Shown here: in pieces, positions 9,971 through 15,862 of the stretch | Position numbering within the stretch: the first letter of the stretch is position 1 | How the letters are laid out: each line of letters begins with the position of its first letter | Made by a program: the position numbers and the translations under genes | Notes under the pieces: generated by a model | Databases searched by the model: none | What the model saw: the letters and a program-made list of their open reading frames with translations, nothing else | Told to the model about the DNA's origin: nothing | Source of the DNA: Mycoavidus cysteinexigens | GTDB lineage: Bacteria; Pseudomonadota; Gammaproteobacteria; Burkholderiales; Burkholderiaceae | Assembly (NCBI RefSeq): GCF_003966915.1 | Contig: NZ_AP018150.1 | Coordinates: forward strand, 496,001-560,000 | Length of the DNA: 64,000 nucleotides | Reading direction: 5' to 3'

Positions 9971-10371
9971 CCAAAAGCCCTTTCGATGCGAAAGCATCCG
10001 CTCCGTAAAATCGTCTCATAATTGGCTAGCGACATTTTTAATTGGCGCGCCGCCCCCGTTCTGCCATAGCGAGCACGACCGGACTCCCAAGGGTGAATAT
10101 ATTCTGCTTTCATGACGTGTTGCTCCTGTTTCAGCATCGCAACATAAGCCCGCTGCACAATCTCGGCATTCGGGACGTAGGGTGGAGGCAGAGATGTTTC
10201 GGCCTCGCCTAGATCACTTGGCGCACGATAGTAACGCTCAGCCGAAGCGCACTGCGTCGGTGGCAGAGGATGCGGCCAGGGGCCAGACCAGCACCAGCGA
10301 ACCCAATTTTGTATTTCGTGCTCGACCCATTCAGGCACTTCTTTCCATGAAGCTTTTTGTTTAATCCGCAT
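9967..10371 (-). CDS. Hypothetical phage protein, antiterminator-Q-like position
   Basis: 134 residues from ATG 10371 (MRIKQKASWKEVPEWVEHEI). The block WVRWCWSGPWPHPLPP, then CASAERYYRAPSDLG, then the C-terminal YIHPWESGRARYGRTGAARQ and LKMSLANYETILRSG, is a pattern I recall from many Burkholderia prophages, where it sits at the end of the early region before the late genes. The C-terminus resembles a sigma-4-like helix-turn-helix. A role in late-gene activation is inferred from position. The frame could start at 10491, but that would overlap the preceding gene. Confidence 0.65.
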   Translation of the reverse strand: MRIKQKASWKEVPEWVEHEIQNWVRWCWSGPWPHPLPPTQCASAERYYRAPSDLGEAETSLPPPYVPNAEIVQRAYVAMLKQEQHVMKAEYIHPWESGRARYGRTGAARQLKMSLANYETILRSGCFRIERAFG

Positions 10372-10429
10372 TTTTAGCTTAAATCTACTGTACGATGTTT
10401 GTGGGATTGTTTTGGCTTGGCGTTCTGTA

Positions 10430-11071
10430 TCACGCAGCCTCCTGATGACATGCGATTTGCAGCTCTTTTGGATGCAGTTGGGTAAATCCAATCAAAGGTT
10501 TATGGGTGCCAAGTTGCATGACGCGCTGCGCCATGGCAGCACTGCCGACTAACAACGGTGGTGCAACTTTAAATCCAAGTTGTTGATTCGTCATTTCTGC
10601 GATGCCAATCAACACGGGCGGATAGTCTGGCACTTCGCTGCGCATCCGGTATCCGCGGTAACGATTCACAAACTCATTGCGTACAAACGGCCAGTTCTCC
10701 TCATGCTTCGTGCTGAGTTGAACCCAGCCGCCCATTTCGGAAAGCACGCGATGAATAAGCGGGTCGTCGAAAACAATACTTGGGTACGGACCTTTTTCAC
10801 GCATGGTCCGATCCACTTTGCTCCAAGCAGTCAACGCAGCATCTTGCGTAGAGCCTTGCAGCATCTTGTGAATATCGGCGATTTTGGGCATGAACTGGCC
10901 CGTATCGGGATTGTTCACATGCCGGTTGAGCGCTTCGCGTACAGCGGCGAGGTCATACGCTTGCAAGCCTTGCCAGTACAGCGCCACCAGAGCGGGGGAC
11001 AAATCCCGTCCGTACATCGCCATAATCGCTTGCAGCATCTGGCCGAAAGCCGCAAAATCACAGGATTGCAT
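10430..11071 (-). CDS. Phage protein, DUF6475-like
   Basis: 213 residues from ATG 11071, overlapping the upstream DUF1376 gene by 14 bp. The N-terminal half is helical (FGQMLQAIMAMYGRDLSPAL, YWQGLQAYDLAAVREALNRH, TGQFMPKIADIHKMLQG) and resembles replicative helicase-loader or DUF6475 proteins that follow phage replication genes. A replication accessory role is inferred from that resemblance and the pairing with DUF1376. No nucleotide-binding motif is visible. Confidence 0.6.
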   Translation of the reverse strand: MQSCDFAAFGQMLQAIMAMYGRDLSPALVALYWQGLQAYDLAAVREALNRHVNNPDTGQFMPKIADIHKMLQGSTQDAALTAWSKVDRTMREKGPYPSIVFDDPLIHRVLSEMGGWVQLSTKHEENWPFVRNEFVNRYRGYRMRSEVPDYPPVLIGIAEMTNQQLGFKVAPPLLVGSAAMAQRVMQLGTHKPLIGFTQLHPKELQIACHQEAA

Positions 11072-11864
11072 CAGCGCTCTCCCCAAAAATCAGCGCCTTG
11101 GCCTCAAGGCAGGCTTGGGCATTACGCGCTTCCAACATCGCCTGCCGGTTGAACCCGTGCGCTTCATGGCGCTTGAGGTCAAACAGCCCTTTCCAGCCGT
11201 TCACGATGCTCTGGTTGAGCACGGCGCTTGGGTCATGGCCGTTGTCTCGAAGTCGCGAAAGCTCGGCTATCGCTCGCACTTGGGCCACTTCGCTCATCGG
11301 TGCTTTCAGCCGCTTTCGATGCTCGGTAAAGGCCAACCAGTCCTCTTTCGCCAGCCAGTCTGGCAACGTCACCGCCGGCTTTTCGCGTGTCCGAGGGGTT
11401 GAAGGGGATTTATCCCCTTCTTTCTTCGAAGAAGAAGGTGAATATGAATGTGATTGTGAAGGGCATTCATCAAGCATTGCACTGGCATTGCTGCAAGCAT
11501 TGCTTGTAGCATCTTCAAAGGATTGCTTGGACCATCGTTTAGTCGCTGCTTTGCGAGCGCGCTCCGTATGCTTGACTGAATTTCTAGCGACTCGCTCCAA
11601 TTCGGTATCAATGCGCTTGTGACGCCATTCGTCGTGACCAACTTGGAATAGTCTGGACAACGCGCCACGCTGTTTTTTCCAATGCGATAGAGAAAGGCGT
11701 GTGATATTTGCAAGCGCAGCATCATCATCCGGCAGTGCACCATTGCGCCAGTAATCCATGATTAGCAGCAGGTAAGCCCCGTGCTGTTCAGTGGTTAGCC
11801 GCGTTGTGTCCGCCAGATAATCGGCAATATAAAGCGGCATCCAGATATTGGGTTTTTGGCTCAT
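11058..11864 (-). CDS. DUF1376 (YdaU-like) phage replication protein
   Basis: 268 residues from ATG 11864. The first 90 residues (WMPLYIADYLADTTRLTTEQ, HGAYLLLIMDYWRNGALPDD, ALANITRLSLSHWKKQRG) are a clear DUF1376 domain, a winged-helix module at the N-terminus of phage replication initiators. A Ser/Lys-rich linker follows, then a C-terminal helical domain starting at LPDWLAKEDWLAFTEHRKR that matches the second part of such initiators. It probably opens the prophage origin. A truncated relative lies directly upstream and overlaps its start codon. Confidence 0.8.
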   Translation of the reverse strand: MSQKPNIWMPLYIADYLADTTRLTTEQHGAYLLLIMDYWRNGALPDDDAALANITRLSLSHWKKQRGALSRLFQVGHDEWRHKRIDTELERVARNSVKHTERARKAATKRWSKQSFEDATSNACSNASAMLDECPSQSHSYSPSSSKKEGDKSPSTPRTREKPAVTLPDWLAKEDWLAFTEHRKRLKAPMSEVAQVRAIAELSRLRDNGHDPSAVLNQSIVNGWKGLFDLKRHEAHGFNRQAMLEARNAQACLEAKALIFGESADAIL

Positions 11865-11968
11865 TCGCAAGCTTTATGTGCAGATGCGCATGCCACCACT
11901 GAGCGATCTTGCAAAGCAGGGTCTTTGCGCCAGTCGGCGGGGTAGAATTGGAAGGATGGACGTTTCAT
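11861..11968 (-). pseudogene. Truncated DUF1376-type N-terminus (35 codons)
   Basis: On the minus strand an ATG at 11968, preceded by AGGAAG, opens MKRPSFQFYPADWRKDPALQ and runs 35 codons to a TGA that overlaps the ATG of the next gene. That opening is the typical N-terminus of a second kind of DUF1376 protein in Burkholderia phages, but here it changes frame after 'DRSVVACASAH' and stops. It is probably a remnant of a replaced replication gene; it could also act as a short leader peptide coupling translation of the downstream initiator. Confidence 0.55.
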
Positions 11969-11982
11969 TTTTAAGAAACTTC

Positions 11983-12165
11983 CTAAGCGGTTTTACAAAA
12001 TCTTGAGTGCAGCATTACCAGCTTTGCGATAAGCGCAAACATGAAAATATCTTTATCGTCTGCTTTTTGATATGCTTCATTAATAAGAGAAACGGATTGT
12101 GAGGATGATTTCCTCAGTAGCGATTCTAGTACTTCATCGTAAGTCACTACTTCATTTATATACAT
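11983..12165 (-). CDS. Small hypothetical protein
   Basis: 60 residues from ATG 12165 (MYINEVVTYDEVLESLLRKS), mostly helical, ending LVMLHSRFCKTA. An in-frame ATG also exists at 12177. Its start codon overlaps by two bases the start codon of the divergent DUF4145 gene at 12164, so the two cannot have ordinary separate leaders. No family recognised; possibly a small regulator or partner of the divergent gene. Confidence 0.4.
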   Translation of the reverse strand: MYINEVVTYDEVLESLLRKSSSQSVSLINEAYQKADDKDIFMFALIAKLVMLHSRFCKTA

Positions 12166-12808
12166 GTCAAATATCATCTATGATTGTCCCCATTGCGGAA
12201 CTCAAAAGGTTTATTTCAAAGTTTTTTACTCAAAGCAGCACTTAAAAAAAACGGACATTTATAATGCGCTTGCTGAATGCGGCTCTTGCTACGAACCAAT
12301 TGCATTGGTTATAAATTGGGTTGTTCCATACCCTAAAAAAGACCTCCCGCATGAATACTTTGATGCCATATGCACTGCCAATAATTTTTTCGGATTGAAA
12401 GTCTTTCCAGCTCCTCCAGCGACAAATGCTCCTGACCACGTTCCCGATGATGTCAAACGCTGTTTCGAACAAGCGGCAAAGAGTCGAAATGCAGGTCTTT
12501 TTGATGCGGCAGGCATGATGTATAGAAAAACACTTGAAATAGCGTTGAAGGGCTTCGCTCCCGAAATAGTCGCTTGGCGCCTTGACACTCGTATCGATAA
12601 ACTGGCGAAAGAAGGGCAGATTACGCCAGCTCTGAGAGATTGGGCTCACGAGATTCGGACGTTGGGTAATGATGTGGTGCATAACGCTATCGAGGTGACG
12701 CAAGCAGAAGCAAATCAGTTGCATATGTTTTGTACAATGTTATTAATGTATTTGTTCACGGTGCCAGAAGAAATTGCACTTAATAGAAAAAAGTCAGAAA
12801 GTAATTAA
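12164..12808 (+). CDS. DUF4145 domain protein with N-terminal zinc ribbon
   Basis: 214 residues. The N-terminus has two CxxC knuckles (CPHCG at residues 8-12 and ECGSC near 40), typical of a zinc ribbon. The C-terminal half (AAKSRNAGLFDAAGMMYRKT, RIDKLAKEGQIT, WAHEIRTLGNDVVHNA) is a DUF4145 helical domain ending in the conserved 'GN-x-xH' block. DUF4145 occurs alone and fused to restriction-type nucleases. Here it is transcribed against the surrounding leftward phage operon and is AT-richer, so it is probably a cargo gene. Function unknown; a defence or RNA-binding role is speculation. Confidence 0.75.
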   Translation: MSNIIYDCPHCGTQKVYFKVFYSKQHLKKTDIYNALAECGSCYEPIALVINWVVPYPKKDLPHEYFDAICTANNFFGLKVFPAPPATNAPDHVPDDVKRCFEQAAKSRNAGLFDAAGMMYRKTLEIALKGFAPEIVAWRLDTRIDKLAKEGQITPALRDWAHEIRTLGNDVVHNAIEVTQAEANQLHMFCTMLLMYLFTVPEEIALNRKKSESN

Positions 12809-12813
12809 GCATT

Positions 12814-13188
12814 TCATGTCAACCCAGCTTGTTTTATAAGTTGATGAAACTGACCAAACATGGTCGTTAGTTGAGCTAAAGCGGCACTTTGTTTTGCTGA
12901 TTTGTCGGATAAGAACTTTTCAGCTAAGTAATAAATTGGAGTTAGATCCTTTGTTGTTTCGATATAGCGTTCAAGCCTATCAATAGAAAAATGTCGTGAT
13001 GAGTCCTCACTGAGCTGTACTGAAAGGTTGCTGGGGGCGAGATCAAGATCAATAGCGATACGAGTCAGTCCACGCTGATAAACGCCAGTCGCAACGCACT
13101 CGCGCAAAGACCTATACCGCTCCACCAACCCAGCCTCAAAATCTAGCGTAAGCTGGCTTGAATTGTGTTTGATAACGGTTGATATCAT
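12814..13188 (-). CDS. Phage regulatory protein, CII-like
   Basis: 124 residues from ATG 13188. The layout LTLDFEAGLVERYRSLRECV, a helix-turn-helix region TRIAIDLDLAPSNLSVQLSE, FSIDRLERYIETTKDLTPIY and YLAEKFL resembles the CII-type regulators of Burkholderia phages, which bind DNA and activate lysogeny promoters. It is the second leftward gene after the Cro-like gene, the lambda cII slot. A long inverted repeat spans its start codon. Confidence 0.65.
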   Translation of the reverse strand: MISTVIKHNSSQLTLDFEAGLVERYRSLRECVATGVYQRGLTRIAIDLDLAPSNLSVQLSEDSSRHFSIDRLERYIETTKDLTPIYYLAEKFLSDKSAKQSAALAQLTTMFGQFHQLIKQAGLT

Positions 13189-13209
13189 GTTTTATCACTC
13201 GTTATCAAA
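13168..13209. repeat. Inverted repeat spanning the CII-like start codon
   Basis: TTTGATAACG (13168-13177) and its exact complement CGTTATCAAA (13200-13209) are separated by 22 bp. A palindrome TGATATCA at 13180-13187 lies between them and contains the start codon of the CII-like gene. This could be an operator for autoregulation or a translational hairpin. No such protein binding is known to me; the repeat itself is directly visible. Confidence 0.5.
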
Positions 13210-13349
13210 GGCAGCGAAGACAATTCTCCGAAAGGGCATTGATTCGCTTGGCACCATCTGTGCCAGCCTTTCAGGCCATACACGGATGACATTGGTGCAC
13301 TTTTCATGTTTTCCATTCACTATTTCCTCAACTCATCATAAAAATACAT

Positions 13350-13595
13350 ATGATTGAAAATGAAATTAAGCTTGGCTCATTAGTATTAGAGCCGCAAAAT
13401 AATAGAGTCCTTGCCAAGGCAGCTTTTGAACGTATGAATTCTGGAGTTCGAGAAAGAATCTCGGCCGAAGTCTTGCTCCCCGTTCACGGTAAAACTTTGG
13501 AAGCCATTCAAGAGCAGTTTTTTCGGCATACATCCAAATTGCTCGAAGAGTTTTGGTTTGCGAATGATCCTCAGAAGTTTTGGAGGCCGGCTTGA
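13350..13595 (+). CDS. Hypothetical protein (uncertain)
   Basis: 81 residues, MIENEIKLGSLVLEPQNNRV start, mostly helical, no recognised domain and no good ribosome site. It is rightward, opposite to the early operon, like the DUF4145 gene. A competing minus-strand frame starts at 13659 directly after the Cro-like stop (TAAATG) and would encode a protein with CDFC near its N-terminus. Only one is likely real. I prefer the plus frame on its more natural composition, with low confidence. Confidence 0.35.
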   Translation: MIENEIKLGSLVLEPQNNRVLAKAAFERMNSGVRERISAEVLLPVHGKTLEAIQEQFFRHTSKLLEEFWFANDPQKFWRPA

Positions 13596-13659
13596 TCTTC
13601 TTTTTCTGAACACTGCAGAAGTCGCATGCCCATTCGGTAATAGTTTTTTCGATATGCAT

Positions 13660-13893
13660 TTAAGTCGTTTCTAGGCTGGATTCGAAAAGACAGGTTGTAG
13701 TTTGTTTGACGATGACTGATAGATTCTCATCCGTAAAAACATCTGGTCGTGCGAGGCGCAAAAATTGCAGGCGTGATTTTGGAATACCGTGTTTGCGCCA
13801 CTCGGATACGGCGGGTGCGCTCACCTCGCAAATGCGAGCGGCCTCAGATGTACCGCCCAGGCGATTAATTACAAGGTTCGGATCTAAATGCAT
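13660..13893 (-). CDS. Cro/YdaS-like phage antirepressor or Cro repressor
   Basis: 77 residues from ATG 13893. NRLGGTSEAARICEVSAPAV then SEWRKHGIPKSRLQFLRLAR is a classic YdaS/Cro helix-turn-helix. It diverges from a CI-like gene across 90 bp carrying three operator-like repeats, so it is the likely lytic switch repressor, transcribed leftward into the replication and late genes. A candidate minus-strand promoter is TTGCAA at 13944-13949 with a TAAATA-like -10 about 18 bp downstream, overlapping operator 1. Confidence 0.8.
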   Translation of the reverse strand: MHLDPNLVINRLGGTSEAARICEVSAPAVSEWRKHGIPKSRLQFLRLARPDVFTDENLSVIVKQTTTCLFESSLETT

Positions 13894-13922
13894 GTCAGTT
13901 CGTTTAATGATCTGAAATATAT

Positions 13923-13984
13923 TTAAGCATACTTAACTCAATATTGCAAGCATGCTGAAGTGCACTCGTATTAAGCTTTCTTAA
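13923..13984. promoter_or_regulatory. Operator cluster between Cro-like and CI-like genes (three sites)
   Basis: Three 14-bp near-palindromes with half-site TTAAG/CTTAA: TTAAGCATACTTAA at 13923-13936, GCAAGCATGCTGAA at 13946-13959 and TTAAGCTTTCTTAA at 13971-13984, centres 23 and 25 bp apart. The third overlaps the CI-like ATG at 13984. No Shine-Dalgarno sequence precedes that ATG, and a TATTAA-type -10 sits about 10 bp upstream, so the repressor mRNA may be leaderless, as for lambda pRM. The same sites recur at 14677-14745. Confidence 0.75.
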
Positions 13985-14427
13985 TGAACTGGAATCAAAG
14001 AATCGCTAAAGTCCGCGAAGAAGTGGGCATGACGAAAGCGCAGTTAGCTCGCGCTGTCGGGGTCAGGCCCGCATCTGTCACTCAGTGGGAAAATGGAGAC
14101 ACTAAGAATCTGGATGCAGGTAACTGCATTCTCATTTGTGAAAGTCTTGGCATTAGACCTAAGTGGCTAGTATTTGGACACGGACCCAAATATCAAACAA
14201 CAGAAAAAAATATACGTAGTGCTATCACCTTGCTTGAATCATTGCCGGATTTGGAAGTAGAACGGGCAATTAATGTGCTTCGATCCGTATTTAATGAGTT
14301 ACCTATTAGGGAGGTCCCATCCTCGCTTTCTCCAAAATCTGTAGAGGCAAAATACTTTCCTTCTATCGACAATGAACAGGAGAAGGGACAAAAAAATGGG
14401 CGCAATTTTAAATCTGGTACCTCTTGA
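13984..14427 (+). CDS. CI-like phage repressor (XRE family, no peptidase domain)
   Basis: 147 residues. Residues 1-65 form a Cro/CI helix-turn-helix: MTKAQLARAVGVRPASVTQW, then ENGDTKNLDAGNCILICESL and GIRPKWLVFG. The rest is helical (ITLLESLPDLEVERAINVLR) without the Ser/Lys dyad of S24 autoproteases, so induction would not follow the usual RecA-stimulated cleavage. It is divergent from the Cro-like gene and flanked on both sides by the same operator motif. Maintenance of lysogeny is the likely role. Confidence 0.8.
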   Translation: MNWNQRIAKVREEVGMTKAQLARAVGVRPASVTQWENGDTKNLDAGNCILICESLGIRPKWLVFGHGPKYQTTEKNIRSAITLLESLPDLEVERAINVLRSVFNELPIREVPSSLSPKSVEAKYFPSIDNEQEKGQKNGRNFKSGTS

Positions 14428-14653
14428 TAAAAAGAAGGCAAAAGAAGTCGAAGAAGCGTTGCGAGATCTTTTAAATTTGGTTCAGCAGGGCGCAATAAAC
14501 GGCCTAATATTTCAGTTTCGAACACACAACGGCGAGCATTTTCATGGCCTCGCTGGTCACTATCGCAAAAATCTTGTTGAAGCTATTGGCTCTTTAGGCT
14601 GCTTGAAAATGCGCCTCATCCAAGTCGCAGAGAGCACTATTAAACGGTCATAG
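14396..14653 (+). CDS. Hypothetical protein in the lambda rex-like position
   Basis: 85 residues from ATG 14396 (MGAILNLVPLDKKKAKEVEE), preceded by GGAGAAGGG and overlapping the repressor gene by 32 bp. A helical N-terminal part leads to a predicted beta-strand segment GAINGLIFQFRTHNGEHFHG. It is co-transcribed with the repressor and lies between the two operator clusters, so it should be expressed in the lysogen. Lysogen-expressed genes in this slot often affect host fitness or exclude other phages, but nothing in the sequence shows that here. Confidence 0.6.
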   Translation: MGAILNLVPLDKKKAKEVEEALRDLLNLVQQGAINGLIFQFRTHNGEHFHGLAGHYRKNLVEAIGSLGCLKMRLIQVAESTIKRS

Positions 14654-14676
14654 CATCAGTTTTTCAGTGGCATGTA

Positions 14677-14745
14677 GTAAGCATGCTGCACATTTTTCTT
14701 GACTTTGAAATTAAGTATGCTTAATATTGATTTAAGCATACTTAA
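14677..14745 (+). promoter_or_regulatory. Early rightward promoter with second operator cluster
   Basis: Three operator-like sites recur: GTAAGCATGCTGCA at 14677-14690, TTAAGTATGCTTAA at 14711-14724 and TTAAGCATACTTAA at 14732-14745; the last is identical to the first site of the other cluster. A strong sigma-70 promoter, TTGACT (14699-14704), 17-bp spacer, TAATAT (14722-14727), is overlapped by the middle site. This would drive the rightward recombination operon and be shut by the repressor, like lambda pL/OL. Confidence 0.8.
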
Positions 14746-14759
14746 ATAAAGGAGTGGCG

Positions 14760-15506
14760 ATGAGTCGATTGCCTCTATATCAAATTAGAGATTATGGCCT
14801 GGAGAAAAAGAGAATTTTTGCTCAATCCGGTGAAAAGACGAACAGGCAACTACCGATAAGTAGAGCGAGAGTAGATGTCATGAGGCCAAAGGCAGAGCTT
14901 TTACGGAGGTATGCCCCTGTCAAGAAAGCCCCCATTGTCATCATTACAGCGCCAATTGCAGCGGGTGTACTCATGCGTCAAGCTATAGCATCAGATATTC
15001 AGAAGAGTATTCAGGGAATAGTTTGTCAAAACAATGATGGTGAAAGTCAGAAAAATGTTTTGACAAGAAGCCCGAAGATACCGGTAGCAATTAAACCTAA
15101 CATCCATTTCACAGAAGACATTTCAGCGCCTATGACGATGAATTTGGCATCCATGTCTTTTCGTAAGTCACTTATCTCATGGCGCACATTACTTATTTCA
15201 TGGCGCAAGCCCGTTTCGAGTTTTTCTAAATCATTTCTTACGGAAGATTCATATTCCCGCAGATCCGCTTTGGTTGCTAACTCTGCTGCTTCATGTGAGT
15301 TTCTTACGGCCATAGAAAAAGCTTTCGCTTGCGCCTCTGGCACGCCAGCATCTTTAAGCGTCTCAACAAACTGCAATGTATCGAATGCAACTGCACCCAT
15401 AGCTAGTACCTCCTGTCTCCAAATTCTAGCACAAGATTTTCTTTGTGATGGTTATACCAGAAAAGCTGCAAACGAGGGCGAATACGGCCCATGGAGCGTG
15501 GCATGA
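14760..15506 (+). CDS. Uncertain early ORF after the repressed promoter
   Basis: The ATG at 14760 has AAGGAG seven bases upstream and follows the strong operator-controlled promoter, so translation probably begins here. The first 95 residues (MSRLPLYQIRDYGLEKKRIF and a basic continuation) lie in otherwise empty DNA. The remaining 155 codons run antisense to the convincing DUF1640 gene and look like a shadow. It may be a short early gene or leader whose end was overwritten, or an antiterminator-like leader. No homologous family recognised. Confidence 0.3.
   Translation: MSRLPLYQIRDYGLEKKRIFAQSGEKTNRQLPISRARVDVMRPKAELLRRYAPVKKAPIVIITAPIAAGVLMRQAIASDIQKSIQGIVCQNNDGESQKNVLTRSPKIPVAIKPNIHFTEDISAPMTMNLASMSFRKSLISWRTLLISWRKPVSSFSKSFLTEDSYSRRSALVANSAASCEFLTAIEKAFACASGTPASLSVSTNCNVSNATAPIASTSCLQILAQDFLCDGYTRKAANEGEYGPWSVA
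15047..15400 (-). CDS. DUF1640 / CCDC90-type coiled-coil membrane protein
   Basis: 117 residues from ATG 15400. Pattern: VAFDTLQFVETLKDAGVPEA, then QAKAFSMAVRNSHEAAELAT, a charged coiled coil (RNDLEKLETGLRHEISNVRH), and a C-terminal membrane anchor WMLGLIATGIFGLLVKTFF. This is the DUF1640 / CCDC90 family, common in bacteria and phages, function poorly known. The ribosome site AGGAGG is strong, and a TAGAAT -10 lies about 20 bp upstream of it. It is transcribed against the early operon, so it is probably an autonomous lysogen-expressed gene. Confidence 0.8.
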   Translation of the reverse strand: MGAVAFDTLQFVETLKDAGVPEAQAKAFSMAVRNSHEAAELATKADLREYESSVRNDLEKLETGLRHEISNVRHEISDLRKDMDAKFIVIGAEMSSVKWMLGLIATGIFGLLVKTFF

Positions 15507-15814
15507 ACGTGAACGAACTGATGCATAAGGTCGAAGCCCACTACGACCGATTACAGGCACGCTCAGAAGCTGCCGACAAGGATTACTGCGCGCTGGCTAA
15601 CGCAGTTGAAGAAAAAATGATTTTAGAAGATCTACTAGAAGCCATAGTGGATCTACCCGATGAGGTTAAAAAGCAAGCGCTATGCGATGCGGCTCAGGGG
15701 CGGACCACCCTCTTGCTTGCTGAAACCTACGATCGCCTTTTGCAAGCGCAGACAGATGAGGCGCTGCAAAGAGCGACAGAGTACGCACGATATTTGCCTT
15801 TGTACGAAAGCTAA
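15503..15814 (+). CDS. Hypothetical helical early phage protein
   Basis: 103 residues from ATG 15503 (MNVNELMHKVEAHYDRLQAR), preceded by GGAG. It is almost entirely helical and acidic, with NAVEEKMILEDLLEAIVDLP in the middle, and has no known domain. First clearly real gene of the rightward early operon that continues to the recombination genes. Function unknown. Confidence 0.6.
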   Translation: MNVNELMHKVEAHYDRLQARSEAADKDYCALANAVEEKMILEDLLEAIVDLPDEVKKQALCDAAQGRTTLLLAETYDRLLQAQTDEALQRATEYARYLPLYES

Positions 15815-15862
15815 AGCGATCCAAAAACGCCATCGATTCTAACCTTCGTAAAGGAGAACGTT

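Noticed and set aside
12242-12724. Minus-strand 160-residue ORF
   Set aside because: It lies wholly opposite the convincing DUF4145 gene.
13366-13659. Minus-strand 97-residue ORF after the Cro-like gene
   Set aside because: It directly follows the Cro stop, but its sequence looks like a shadow of the plus-strand frame at 13350-13595; neither is certain.
14754-15506. Full 250-residue plus-strand protein as a confident gene
   Set aside because: Its second half is antisense to a DUF1640 gene with good start signals; listed only as uncertain.
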